Assembly: GCF_052065695.1 (NCBI RefSeq)
Contig: NZ_JBQHTM010000064.1
Coordinates: 1-12,658, forward strand
Direction of reading: 5' to 3'
Source of the DNA: Intestinimonas sp052065695
Lineage (GTDB): Bacteria; Bacillota; Clostridia; Oscillospirales; Oscillospiraceae
Length of the DNA: 12,658 nucleotides
The notes below the pieces were generated by a model. The model had not been told where the DNA came from. It did not search any database and was given only the letters and a program-made list of their open reading frames with translations. A program made the position numbers and the translations under genes. Of the stretch, positions 1 to 7,696 are shown piece by piece. Numbering within the stretch: position 1 is the first letter of the stretch; every line of letters begins with the position of its first letter.

Positions 1-109
1 AGCAGATAAATAATGGCTATTTTGCACTGAAATCACCTTAACCAAGCGCAAATGGCGGCTAATACATTGAGTAGAAACAGGATAAAGGCTTTTATTCAGA
101 GGTTCCCTA

Positions 110-1675
110 ATGGTGGTTCTGGCCCTACTGAGCCTGGCTTTCGGCACAGCGGCCGGTAAATTCGCGGCCAGCGCCTCCTCTGGTCTTTCCGCCAACCTGC
201 GGGAGGCCATCTACAACAACATCCAGACCTTTTCCTTTTCCAACATCGACAAGTTTAGCGTACCCGGCCTGGTCACCCGTATGACCACCGATATCACAAA
301 CGTGCAGAACGCCTTCATGATGGTCATCCGCATCGCGGTGCGGTCCCCGTTGATGCTGACTTTCAGCTACATCATGTGCCTCATCATCAGCCCCAAGCTG
401 AGCCTCACCTTCCTTATCGCGGTGGTCTTTCTGATTGTGGTGCTGGGGGCTATCATGGTGGTGACCATGAAAATCTTCAACGAGGTTTTCCGGCGCTACG
501 ATGATCTGAACGCCAGCGTTCAGGAGAACATCTCCGCTATCCGTGTAGTGAAGGCCTTTGTCCGGGAGGACCACGAGAACGACAAGTTCGGCAAGGCCTC
601 CGACAACCTCTACCGTCTCTCCGTAAAGGCAGAGGGTCTGCTGGCCTTCAACAACCCGGCTATGATGACCGCCGTTTACTTCTGCATCATCATGGTGTCC
701 TGGCTGGGTTCCCAGTACATCGTCATCGGCGATATGTCCACCGGTGAGCTCAGCAGCCTCTTCAGCTATGTGATGAGCTTGCTCATGAGCCTCATGATGC
801 TCTCCATGGTGGTGGTTATGATCTCCATGTCCATGGCCAGCATCCGCCGAATCAGCGAGGTGCTTAACGAGCGGCCCGACCTCCAAGAGCCCGCCGAGCC
901 GGTCTTTGAGGTGCCTGATGGCTCCATTGATTTTGACCACGTGACCTTCTCCTATAAGCACGGCTCCGGCAAGAACGCCCTCACCGACATCGACTTGCAC
1001 ATTAAGACCGGCGAGACCATCGGGGTCATCGGCGGCACTGGCTCTGGCAAGAGCAGTCTGGTCAACCTGATCTGCCGGCTCTATGATGTGGATTCCGGTA
1101 CCGTCCGTGTAGGCGGTCGGGACGTGCGCACCTACGACATGGAGGTCCTCCGGGACCAGGTGTCCGTAGTACTCCAGAAGAACACCCTCTTCTCCGGCAG
1201 CATTTTGGATAACCTCCGCTGGGGCAATCCAGACGCCACAGAGGAGGAGTGTATTGCGGCCTGTCAGGCAGCCTGCGCCGATGAGTTTATCGACCGCTTC
1301 CCCGACGGCTACTACACCCACATTGAGCGAGGTGGTTCCAACGTCTCCGGCGGCCAGAAGCAGCGCCTGTGTATTGCCCGGGCCCTGCTGAAGAAGCCCA
1401 AGGTCCTGATCCTGGACGACTCTACCTCCGCCGTGGATACCGCTACCGACGCCAAGATTCGGGCCGCCTTTGCCCAAAGAATCCCCGGCACCACCAAGAT
1501 CATCATCGCGCAACGGGTCTCCAGTGTGGAGAACGCCGACCGCATCCTAGTGTTGGACAACGGCAAGGTAGACGCCTTTGATACCCATGAAAATCTGCTC
1601 AAGACCAACGCCATCTACCAGGAGATCTATGAGTCTCAGGTCAAGGGCGGCGGCGACTTCGACCAGAGCGCGTAA
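110..1675 (+). CDS. ABC exporter half-transporter, degenerate-site subunit, 5'-truncated
   Basis: Type I (B-family) ABC exporter with fused membrane and ATPase domains, the partner of the next gene. Five hydrophobic segments are visible (about 1-14, 77-95, 99-120, 187-207, 218-242), and the ATPase domain runs from about 272. Motifs are Walker A GGTGSGKSS (308-316), Q-loop Gln356, signature VSGGQ (412-416) and Walker B ending in DD (436-437). The usual catalytic Glu is Asp437 and the switch His is Gln468. These changes mark the non-hydrolysing site of heterodimeric exporters such as TM287/288. At 521 aa it is about 60-70 residues shorter than relatives. It starts inside what should be TM2, an in-frame stop lies at 83-85, and the sequence upstream is AT-rich and unrelated. 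The start codon is therefore only the first one available, with a weak AGAGG before it. The gene is probably non-functional unless it is completed elsewhere. The substrate cannot be read from the sequence. Confidence 0.9.
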   Translation: MVVLALLSLAFGTAAGKFAASASSGLSANLREAIYNNIQTFSFSNIDKFSVPGLVTRMTTDITNVQNAFMMVIRIAVRSPLMLTFSYIMCLIISPKLSLTFLIAVVFLIVVLGAIMVVTMKIFNEVFRRYDDLNASVQENISAIRVVKAFVREDHENDKFGKASDNLYRLSVKAEGLLAFNNPAMMTAVYFCIIMVSWLGSQYIVIGDMSTGELSSLFSYVMSLLMSLMMLSMVVVMISMSMASIRRISEVLNERPDLQEPAEPVFEVPDGSIDFDHVTFSYKHGSGKNALTDIDLHIKTGETIGVIGGTGSGKSSLVNLICRLYDVDSGTVRVGGRDVRTYDMEVLRDQVSVVLQKNTLFSGSILDNLRWGNPDATEEECIAACQAACADEFIDRFPDGYYTHIERGGSNVSGGQKQRLCIARALLKKPKVLILDDSTSAVDTATDAKIRAAFAQRIPGTTKIIIAQRVSSVENADRILVLDNGKVDAFDTHENLLKTNAIYQEIYESQVKGGGDFDQSA

Positions 1676-1690
1676 AAGGAGGAGAGAAAC

Positions 1691-3577
1691 ATGGAAACCA
1701 AGCAGCCTCGCCGGAGCGCCATGCCGGTGCTGAACCGTGTGGTACGGTATATGCTCCGCTCTTACTGGCCGCTCTTTTTGCTGGTCATTTGCTGTATTTT
1801 GGTGTCGGCAGTGGCCACGGTCATTGCGGCAACCTTTCCCCAGACCCTGGTGGACGACTACATCATCCCCATGCTCTCTGGCGGCAGCCAGGATTTTTCC
1901 GGGCTGTGGGGGGAGCTGCGTAAGCTTATTGCCCTCATGGCAGTGGGTGTGATTGCCGGCTTTGCCTACAACCGTATTATGGTCACCATCGGACAGGGCA
2001 CCATGCGCCGGCTGCGCAACGACCTTTTCCGCAAAATGGAGTCTTTGCCCATCAAGTACTTTGATACCCACGCCCACGGCGACATCATGTCGGTCTATAC
2101 CAACGACGTGGATACCCTCCGACAGCTCATGAGCCAGAGCATCCCCCAGATCATCAACTCCACCATTACCATGGTGGCGACCCTTGTAACCATGCTGCTG
2201 CTCAATCCATTCCTCACCATCATCTCCCTGATTACCGCTGCCATCATGCTCACTGTGACCTCCAACTTCTCCAAGCTGTCGGGCAAGTACTACGTGCAGC
2301 AGCAGAAGAACCTGGGCATCGTGGACGGCTTCATCGAGGAGATGCTGGACGGCCAGAAGGTGGTCAAGGTCTTCTGCCATGAGGAGGCCGCCAAGGCCGA
2401 CTTCCGCCGGGTCAATGAGGCCCTGCGTCAGAGTGCTGACCTGGCTAACCGGTATGCCAACCTCCTCATGCCCATCAACGCCAACATCGGCTGGCTGAGC
2501 TACGCCTTTGTGGCCATTGTGGGCGCCATCCTGGGTATCAACGGTCTGGCCGGGGTCACTCTGGGCACCGTCATCACCTTTGTGGGCCTGAACAAGAGCT
2601 TCACCCAGCCCATCACCCAGGTGAGTATGCAGATCAACTTTGTGGTCACCGCCGCCGCTGGCGCCTCCCGTGTCTTTGACCTCATGGACCAGGAGCCCGA
2701 GAAGGACGAGGGCTATGTGGAGCTGGTGGACGCCAAGGAGAACGCCGACGGCACCATGTCCGAGGCCTCTGAGCGCACCAATGTATGGGCCTGGAAGCAC
2801 CCCCACAAGGCCGACGGTACCGTTACTTATACCAAGCTGGAGGGCGGTGTGGTCTTCGACAGCGTGGACTTCGGATATGACGAAAATAAGATGGTTCTCC
2901 ACGACATCAGTCTGTGGGCCAAGCCGGGCCAGAAGATCGCCTTTGTGGGCGCCACCGGCGCCGGCAAGACCACCATCACCAACCTCATCAACCGGTTCTA
3001 CGACATCGCCGACGACAAGATCCGCTACGACGGCATCAATATCAACAAGATCAAAAAGCCGGATCTGCGCCGGTCTCTGGGCATCGTCCTCCAGGACACC
3101 CACCTCTTCACCGGCACGGTGATGGAGAACATCCGCTATGGCCGGTTGGACGCCACCGATGAGGAGTGTATGGCCGCCGCTACTCTGGCCAACGCCGACG
3201 GCTTCATCCGCCGTCTGCCTGACAGCTATGACACTATGCTCACCGGAGACGGCGCCAACCTGAGCCAGGGCCAGCGGCAGCTGTTGGCCATTGCCCGGGC
3301 CGCCGTGGCCGATCCCCCGGTGCTCATTTTGGACGAGGCCACCTCCTCCATCGACACCCGTACCGAGAAGCTGGTTCAGGACGGTATGGATGCCCTGATG
3401 ACCGGGCGGACTACCTTTGTTATCGCCCACCGGCTTTCCACCGTCCGCAACGCCGACTGCATCATGGTCATGGACCAGGGCCGCATCATCGAGCGTGGAA
3501 CCCACGATGAACTGATCGAGAAAAAGGGTAAGTACTACCAGCTCTATACCGGCAACTTTGCCGAGGAGCCAGCCTGA
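1691..3577 (+). CDS. ABC exporter half-transporter, catalytic-site subunit
   Basis: A 628-aa fused membrane-ATPase protein, complete at both ends. It starts 15 nt after the preceding stop behind AAAAGGAGGAGAG, so the two genes form an operon. Membrane helices lie at about 24-47, 77-94, 155-172, 174-190, 264-283 and 288-308. The ATPase domain has Walker A GATGAGKTT (420-428), Q-loop Gln468, Walker B LILDEATS with catalytic Glu549, and switch His580, all canonical. Its signature is LSQGQ (524-528) rather than LSGGQ. In the heterodimer this signature faces the degenerate Walker B of the first subunit, while the first subunit's intact VSGGQ faces this Glu549/His580 site. The pair is therefore self-consistent as a one-active-site exporter. 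A stretch of about 50 residues (335-385) between membrane and ATPase domains is rich in charged residues and longer than usual. Substrate unknown; lipids, peptides or drugs are typical of the family. Confidence 0.95.
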   Translation: METKQPRRSAMPVLNRVVRYMLRSYWPLFLLVICCILVSAVATVIAATFPQTLVDDYIIPMLSGGSQDFSGLWGELRKLIALMAVGVIAGFAYNRIMVTIGQGTMRRLRNDLFRKMESLPIKYFDTHAHGDIMSVYTNDVDTLRQLMSQSIPQIINSTITMVATLVTMLLLNPFLTIISLITAAIMLTVTSNFSKLSGKYYVQQQKNLGIVDGFIEEMLDGQKVVKVFCHEEAAKADFRRVNEALRQSADLANRYANLLMPINANIGWLSYAFVAIVGAILGINGLAGVTLGTVITFVGLNKSFTQPITQVSMQINFVVTAAAGASRVFDLMDQEPEKDEGYVELVDAKENADGTMSEASERTNVWAWKHPHKADGTVTYTKLEGGVVFDSVDFGYDENKMVLHDISLWAKPGQKIAFVGATGAGKTTITNLINRFYDIADDKIRYDGININKIKKPDLRRSLGIVLQDTHLFTGTVMENIRYGRLDATDEECMAAATLANADGFIRRLPDSYDTMLTGDGANLSQGQRQLLAIARAAVADPPVLILDEATSSIDTRTEKLVQDGMDALMTGRTTFVIAHRLSTVRNADCIMVMDQGRIIERGTHDELIEKKGKYYQLYTGNFAEEPA

Positions 3578-3590
3578 CCCAGGAAAGTCA

Positions 3591-3627
3591 AAGACCCGGC
3601 GCCGGAAAAAGGCGTCGGGTCTTTTGT
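3591..3627 (+). terminator. Rho-independent terminator of the ABC exporter operon
   Basis: A 13-bp stem (3591-3603 with 3611-3623, one G-U pair) closes a 7-nt loop and runs into TTTT. It starts 13 nt after the stop codon of the second ABC gene and separates the operon from guaD. Confidence 0.9.
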
Positions 3628-3649
3628 ATGGCCGGGAAGCGTTTCCGCA

Positions 3650-3678
3650 TTGCCGGGAAGTGAGGTTTGTGGTACACT
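3650..3678 (+). promoter_or_regulatory. Candidate sigma-A promoter of guaD
   Basis: TTGCCG at 3650-3655 and TACACT at 3673-3678 are separated by 17 nt, the ideal spacing. Each hexamer matches the consensus at about four of six positions. It lies between the ABC terminator and guaD, where a separate promoter is needed. It is a moderate match read by eye. Confidence 0.45.
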
Positions 3679-3702
3679 GTGGGTGTCCGAAGGAAACCCA
3701 CA
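3678..3702. promoter_or_regulatory. Inverted repeat at the predicted guaD transcription start
   Basis: TGTGGGT (3678-3684) and ACCCACA (3696-3702) are perfect 7-bp arms around an 11-nt spacer. The repeat begins at the last base of the candidate -10 box and ends 6 nt before the ribosome site. It could be an operator or a 5'-UTR hairpin masking the Shine-Dalgarno region. It is too small for a purine riboswitch aptamer. Confidence 0.4.
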
Positions 3703-3720
3703 CGGAATAAGGAGCAAATC

Positions 3721-4986
3721 ATGGAACGAACCTTTGCCTTGAAGGGCAACGTGATCTACACCCCCACCTGCGAACAGTTGGAGCTGCGGCCGGGGAGCTA
3801 TCTGGTGTGTGAAGACGGCGTGGTGGCCGGAGTCTTTGACAGTCTGCCGGAGCACTACCGGGGCCTTCCCATGGAGGATTTTGGGGAGAAGCTCATCCTG
3901 CCCGGTCTAATTGACCTCCACGTCCACGCTAGTCAGTACGCCTATCGTGGGCTGGGCATGGATATGGAGCTTTTGGACTGGCTTGAGCACAACGCATTCC
4001 CGGAGGAGAGTCATTTTTCGGATCCGGATTATGCCCGCCGAGCCTATGAGATTTTTACAGAGCAGCTGAGGAACAGCGCTACCACCCGGGCATGCATCTT
4101 CGCTACCATCCACCGAGCGGCCACACTGATGCTGATGGAACAGCTAGAGCAGGCCGGATTGCCCTGCTTTGTGGGAAAGGTGAATATGGACCGGAACAGC
4201 CCGGACATTCTCTGTGAGACCACGGAGGAGTCCCTATCTGAGACCCACCGTTGGTTGGAGGAGAGCAGTGGTTTCCAACTGGTGCGTCCCATTCTCACCC
4301 CGCGCTTCACCCCCAGCTGCACCGATGAGCTTATGGACGGTCTTGGTGAACTCCAGCGGGCGTTTGGTACGGCCATGCAATCCCACCTCTCGGAGAACCG
4401 TTCCGAGATCCAGTGGGTGTCTGAGCTATGCCCTGACACCCGCTTTTATGGCGAGTCCTACGCCCGCTTCGGCCTCTTTGGGGCAGGTTGTCCCACGGTA
4501 ATGGCCCACTGTGTCTGGAGTGGGGAAGAGGAGCGGAGACTGATGAAGGAGAACGGTGTCTTTATCGCCCACTGTCCCCAGTCCAATATGAATGTCTCAT
4601 CGGGTATTGCACCGGTGCGAACCTTTCTACGGGAAGGGCAGCGGGTGGGCCTGGGCAGTGATGTGGCCGGTGGGGCGCACTTGTCTATTTTCCGGGCCAT
4701 GACCGACGCCATCCAGTGCTCCAAGCTGCGCTGGCGGTTGGTGAATCAGGATGACCCTGCTTTGACTATTGCCGAGGCGCTGTATCTGGCTACTAAGGGT
4801 GGGGGTGCCTTCTTCGGCAAAGTTGGCAGTTTTGAGCCGGGATACGAGTTCGATGCCATCGTGATGGACGATGCTAATCTGCCCACGACCCGTGCGTGTA
4901 CCCTTGCCGAGCGGCTGGAACGGGTGGTCTATCTCTCCGACGGCCGGCCCTTTGCGAAATACGCCGCTGGAAAACGGCTCTTCTGA
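3721..4986 (+). CDS. guaD: Guanine deaminase
   Basis: Cytosolic zinc amidohydrolase converting guanine to xanthine and ammonia (purine salvage and catabolism). The 421-aa length and motif order follow the guanine deaminase family closely, including human GDA. The metal motif HVH is at 67-69, followed by ASQY and the GLGMDMELLDWL segment. FATIH is at 127-131, KVNMDRN at 153-159 and TPRFTPSC at 193-200. SHLSEN gives zinc ligand His222 and catalytic Glu225, MAHC gives His263, HCPQSNM is at 284-290, and GLGSDVAGG gives Asp314. The chosen ATG follows AAGGAG (3709-3714) by 6 nt; an in-frame ATG at 3667 has no ribosome site and lies over the promoter. The gene stands alone between two terminators. 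No xanthine dehydrogenase or purine permease is nearby in the window. Confidence 0.95.
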   Translation: MERTFALKGNVIYTPTCEQLELRPGSYLVCEDGVVAGVFDSLPEHYRGLPMEDFGEKLILPGLIDLHVHASQYAYRGLGMDMELLDWLEHNAFPEESHFSDPDYARRAYEIFTEQLRNSATTRACIFATIHRAATLMLMEQLEQAGLPCFVGKVNMDRNSPDILCETTEESLSETHRWLEESSGFQLVRPILTPRFTPSCTDELMDGLGELQRAFGTAMQSHLSENRSEIQWVSELCPDTRFYGESYARFGLFGAGCPTVMAHCVWSGEEERRLMKENGVFIAHCPQSNMNVSSGIAPVRTFLREGQRVGLGSDVAGGAHLSIFRAMTDAIQCSKLRWRLVNQDDPALTIAEALYLATKGGGAFFGKVGSFEPGYEFDAIVMDDANLPTTRACTLAERLERVVYLSDGRPFAKYAAGKRLF

Positions 4987-5003
4987 AGTAGATGAGCATT
5001 TTG

Positions 5004-5041
5004 AAAAAGCCTGGAGTGCTGCGAGGTGCTCCAGGCTTTTC
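5004..5041 (+). terminator. Rho-independent terminator after guaD
   Basis: Perfect 12-bp arms (5005-5016 and 5029-5040) carrying A-tract and T-tract ends surround a 12-nt loop, 18 nt past the guaD stop. The A-tract on the left side means it could also work on the minus strand. Confidence 0.9.
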
Positions 5042-5151
5042 CTATCTGTGAGAAAATCTTGTTGGGTTTAAATGATTTTCAGCCGTTTCTGCTAGGACGT
5101 GCCAAAGGGAGAATAGAATGTTAGGCAGAACAGGGAAAGGAGGGCGGCGGT

Positions 5152-6102
5152 ATGTTCATGGCGTGGATGCTGCTCGTGCTCAACGGTACATTCTTCTCAC
5201 TACGGCTGTCAGAGGGAGGAGGATCATTTCCAAAGCCGTTGAAGGCAGAGGAGGAGCGACGATATCTGGCCGAGTATGCGGAAGGCGACCTGGAGGCCAG
5301 AAACAAGCTCATTGAACACAACCTGCGCCTGGTGGCGCATATTGTCAAAAAATACTATACCCAGGCCGGAAACCAGGATGATCTTATTTCCATCGGAACC
5401 ATCGGTCTCATCAAAGGGGTAACAACTTTTAAACCGGATAAGAATGTCCGGCTGGCTACCTATGCCAGCCGATGCATCGAAAATGAGATCCTCATGCATT
5501 TCAGGGCACAGCGGAAGCTCCAGGGGGAGGTATCTCTGTCGGATAGCCTAGAGGGGGATGGGGATGGCGGGTCCCTCTCCTTGATGGACGTGCTTAGTGT
5601 GGATGATGATATGCTGGAGGAGTTGGATAACCGGGACGCCCAGGCGCAGGTACGTCAGTGCGTGGAACGCTGTCTCACCGAGAGGGAGAGAAGCATCATT
5701 GTCCAGCGATATGGTCTGGATGGTCATCCTCCCAGGACACAGAGAGAGATCGCTGCGGAGAGTGGAATCTCACGGTCCTATGTATCCCAGCGCCGCTACT
5801 GTAAACGATTTTTCACCCAAAGAAAAGCGCCTCAAAACGGCGCAAAGCCTTGCAAATACAGGGGTCATGCCTGCTTCTCCAGTTCCCGGAACCGGAAGTG
5901 CAGAATGACCTCTTTTTCTTCGGTCAGTTCCACCCGCTCCAAAAGGGAGACCAATACCTCCCGGTTTGTGGGGGCGGTGGTCAGAAAGCGCTCCACCAGT
6001 TTTTTGGCCAGGCTGTCCTGCTCCTCCGGGGAAAAATCCGGCCGGTCAATCTGGGAGAGCCGCTGCTCCGCTGCCATCCGCTCGGCCTTGACCTTTCGGT
6101 AG
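5152..6102 (+). CDS. sigK: Sigma-K 5' portion, interrupted in region 4.2 by a skin-like element
   Basis: RNA polymerase sigma factor of the late mother cell in sporulation. The ATG follows AAAGGAGGG (5136-5144) with ordinary spacing. Residues 1-24 are a hydrophobic N-terminus ending in GGG, placed like the pro-sequence that SpoIVFB removes from B. subtilis pro-SigK. Region 2 contains LIEHNLRLVAHIVKKYY (53-69), DDLISIGTIGLIKG (76-89) and ATYASRCIENEILMH (102-116). Region 4 contains TERERSIIVQRYGLD (176-190) and the helix-turn-helix TQREIAAESGISRSYVS (196-212). SigK normally continues with R-I-E-K-R-A-L and about 25 more residues. Here the match ends at about 5787-5793, and the frame runs 104 non-homologous codons antisense to the recombinase gene. 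As it stands the factor lacks most of its -35-binding helix and C-terminus. In skin systems, excision joins this part to a separate 3' part, which I do not find in this window. Confidence 0.93.
   Translation: MFMAWMLLVLNGTFFSLRLSEGGGSFPKPLKAEEERRYLAEYAEGDLEARNKLIEHNLRLVAHIVKKYYTQAGNQDDLISIGTIGLIKGVTTFKPDKNVRLATYASRCIENEILMHFRAQRKLQGEVSLSDSLEGDGDGGSLSLMDVLSVDDDMLEELDNRDAQAQVRQCVERCLTERERSIIVQRYGLDGHPPRTQREIAAESGISRSYVSQRRYCKRFFTQRKAPQNGAKPCKYRGHACFSSSRNRKCRMTSFSSVSSTRSKRETNTSRFVGAVVRKRSTSFLARLSCSSGEKSGRSIWESRCSAAIRSALTFR
5779..5815. other. Left attachment junction of the sigK intervening element
   Basis: SigK homology ends within TCCCAGCGC (5785-5793). The codons before it encode the conserved SRSYVS of region 4.2; those after encode nothing sigma-like. 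The serine recombinase gene and its terminator begin just to the right. The exact crossover dinucleotide cannot be fixed without the right junction or an excised allele. Confidence 0.7.
5815..5845 (-). terminator. Terminator of the recombinase transcript
   Basis: Read on the minus strand, a 5-bp GC-only stem (GCGCC at 5839-5843 with GGCGC at 5827-5831) and 7-nt loop are followed by TTTTCTTT, 22 nt past the recombinase stop. The stem is short but GC-rich. It would keep recombinase transcription from running antisense into sigK. Confidence 0.6.
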
Positions 6103-7442
6103 ACCCGCTGAAAGTCTGCCTCGTCCAGCAGTCCAGACAGCTTATCCAGATAGACCTGATCCAGGTGGGTGGATAGACTCTCAATCTTGGCCTTTAGTGC
6201 GGTGATCTCCTTTTCATGCTCCGCTTCCGCCTGGGCTTTTGCAATCTCCTGCTGGGCGATAGGCAGTAACTGCTCCGGGTGCAGGTACTGCCGACAGACC
6301 TCCTGTACCTTCTCCACCACCGCCTGGGTGACCACCTGCTCCTTGATGGAGTGACAGGTGCAGACCCCGGCCTTGGTAAAGCGCTGGTAGGTACGGCAGA
6401 CGAAATACAGCACATCCTCCCCCTTGGCGTTTTTCCGGTTGAGGACCGCCAGGGGATAGCCGCACTCGTGGCAGAAAATCAGGCCCTTGAGAAGGAAATC
6501 GTAGGTGCGGCTACGGGTGTGCTTGCGACTGTCTACCAGCCGGCGCACCTTGTCAAAAGTCTCCCGGTCAATGAGTGGTTCATGGGTACCCTCCACCACC
6601 ACCCAGTCTTTAGGCTGTTGGCGGATGCACTTCTTCGTCTTGTAGTTAATTTTCCGGCTGCGCCCCTGAACCATGTTGCCGATATAGGTCTCATTTTGCA
6701 GCATATCGGAGATGCGCTCACTGGACCACAGGCCGGTATAGGGGCCGGGGTTTGCCACGGGGAGGTTGGCATAGGTGGCGGGGGTGGGGACATGCTCCTC
6801 GTTGAGCCGGGCGGCGATCTGCCGGCAGCTCATGCCGGAGAGGGCCATGCCGAAGATCCGGCGCACTGTGGGGGCGACCTCCGTGTCAATGACGATCTTG
6901 TTTTTCTCCGTGGGGTGCATCTTGTAGCCATAGACCGGCTTGCCGCCGATGAACAGCCCCTTGCGCTGCTTGTCATGCTTGACACTGGCGATCTTTTTGG
7001 AGATGTCCTTGGCGTACATGTCGTTCATAATCGCCCGGAAGGGGGTGATGTCATTGGCAGTGGAGTCCACCCCGGTATCAATGCCGTCCAGCAGAGAGAT
7101 GTACCGCACTCGGTGTTCTGGAAAGTACCGTTCCATGTAGTGGCCAGTGAGAATGTAGTCACGGCCCAGCCGGGAGAGATCCTTGGTGATGACCATGTTG
7201 ACTTTCCTGGCCTCAATATCGGCGATCATTCGCTGAAAATCAGGGCGGTCGAAGTTTGTCCCGCTCCAGCCGTCGTCCACATAGGTATCAAAGACGCTCA
7301 AACGGTGCTGCCGGACGAATTCCTCCAGCATGGATTTCTGGTTGTTGACACTCTCGGATGGTCCTTCGTTCTCATCCTCCTTTGACAGTCTGATATAAAG
7401 ACCCACATGGTAGTCCATAGGGTTGCTTATCTCTAAGTACAT
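5865..7442 (-). CDS. Large serine recombinase of the sigK intervening element (SpoIVCA-type)
   Basis: A 525-aa site-specific DNA recombinase. The N-terminal resolvase catalytic domain has YIRLS with nucleophile Ser20, DDGWSGTNFDRPDF (56-69) and DLSRLGRD (88-95) with catalytic arginines. The recombinase domain follows (about 165-305). A zinc ribbon has Cys324-x2-Cys327, Cys349 and Cys361-x-Cys363. A charged coiled coil spans about 395-465 and interrupts the C-terminal part, as in other large serine recombinases. I chose the ATG at 7442 because a perfect AGGAGG lies 6 nt before it; an upstream in-frame ATG at 7469 has no such site. It faces sigK. By analogy with B. subtilis SpoIVCA it should excise the element in the mother cell, but generic transposon recombinases look alike. 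The function is inferred from its position. Confidence 0.93.
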   Translation of the reverse strand: MYLEISNPMDYHVGLYIRLSKEDENEGPSESVNNQKSMLEEFVRQHRLSVFDTYVDDGWSGTNFDRPDFQRMIADIEARKVNMVITKDLSRLGRDYILTGHYMERYFPEHRVRYISLLDGIDTGVDSTANDITPFRAIMNDMYAKDISKKIASVKHDKQRKGLFIGGKPVYGYKMHPTEKNKIVIDTEVAPTVRRIFGMALSGMSCRQIAARLNEEHVPTPATYANLPVANPGPYTGLWSSERISDMLQNETYIGNMVQGRSRKINYKTKKCIRQQPKDWVVVEGTHEPLIDRETFDKVRRLVDSRKHTRSRTYDFLLKGLIFCHECGYPLAVLNRKNAKGEDVLYFVCRTYQRFTKAGVCTCHSIKEQVVTQAVVEKVQEVCRQYLHPEQLLPIAQQEIAKAQAEAEHEKEITALKAKIESLSTHLDQVYLDKLSGLLDEADFQRVYRKVKAERMAAEQRLSQIDRPDFSPEEQDSLAKKLVERFLTTAPTNREVLVSLLERVELTEEKEVILHFRFRELEKQA

Positions 7443-7448
7443 AATCTG

Positions 7449-7454
7449 CCTCCT
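7449..7454 (-). promoter_or_regulatory. Ribosome binding site that fixes the recombinase start
   Basis: AGGAGG on the minus strand, 6 nt before ATG at 7442. It rules in that start over the ATG at 7469. Confidence 0.85.
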
Positions 7455-7511
7455 GAGATAAGCGGCCATTTATCGCAAAGTAAGCTGCTACTCTGGCAAT
7501 ACAGCATAGGC

Positions 7512-7625
7512 TCAATGCATTTGTTGCAGTTCCCGACGGAGAAACAACAGAAACGAGCGAAATAAAAGTTCACTCGCCTCCTCTTTGCCAAAGTGACAGG
7601 TAATTTGCAGCTGGCGTTTTCCCAT
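7512..7625 (-). CDS. 37-aa basic small protein upstream of the recombinase
   Basis: A short reading frame just before the recombinase gene on the same strand, stopping 69 nt before its start. AAAGGAG precedes the ATG at 7625 by 8 nt; a second ATG lies 6 nt further upstream in frame. The 37-residue product starts MGKRQLQITCHFG, contains KEEASELL, and ends with an amphipathic FRSFLLFLRRELQQ helix. A beta-strand followed by a helix is plausible. I do not recognise the family. Its place between a metallopeptidase and the recombinase suggests it is co-transcribed with the latter. A recombination directionality factor is one possibility, because such factors for large serine recombinases are small and encoded nearby. 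That is only inference. Confidence 0.6.
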   Translation of the reverse strand: MGKRQLQITCHFGKEEASELLFRSFLLFLRRELQQMH

Positions 7626-7696
7626 TATCATGGCTCCTTTCCATCGAAATAGTAAAGGATATGCGGGAAAACGCAGCTGTTTGCCTGTCCACGGAC

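Noticed and set aside
1..10. AGCAGATAAA at the window start is repeated at about 9158-9167
   Set aside because: A 10-bp AT-rich match is expected by chance in 12.7 kb.
1547..3703. 718-codon minus-strand open frame opposite the second ABC gene
   Set aside because: It is low-complexity Gly/Val/His-rich antisense of a clear ABC transporter gene, crosses its terminator and has no ribosome site.
5041..5135. Sigma-E promoter for sigK
   Set aside because: Expected from B. subtilis, but I find no convincing pair of -35 and -10 elements by eye.
6279..7385. 368-codon plus-strand open frame within the recombinase region
   Set aside because: Antisense of the recombinase; the composition reflects GC-rich third positions and no family is seen.
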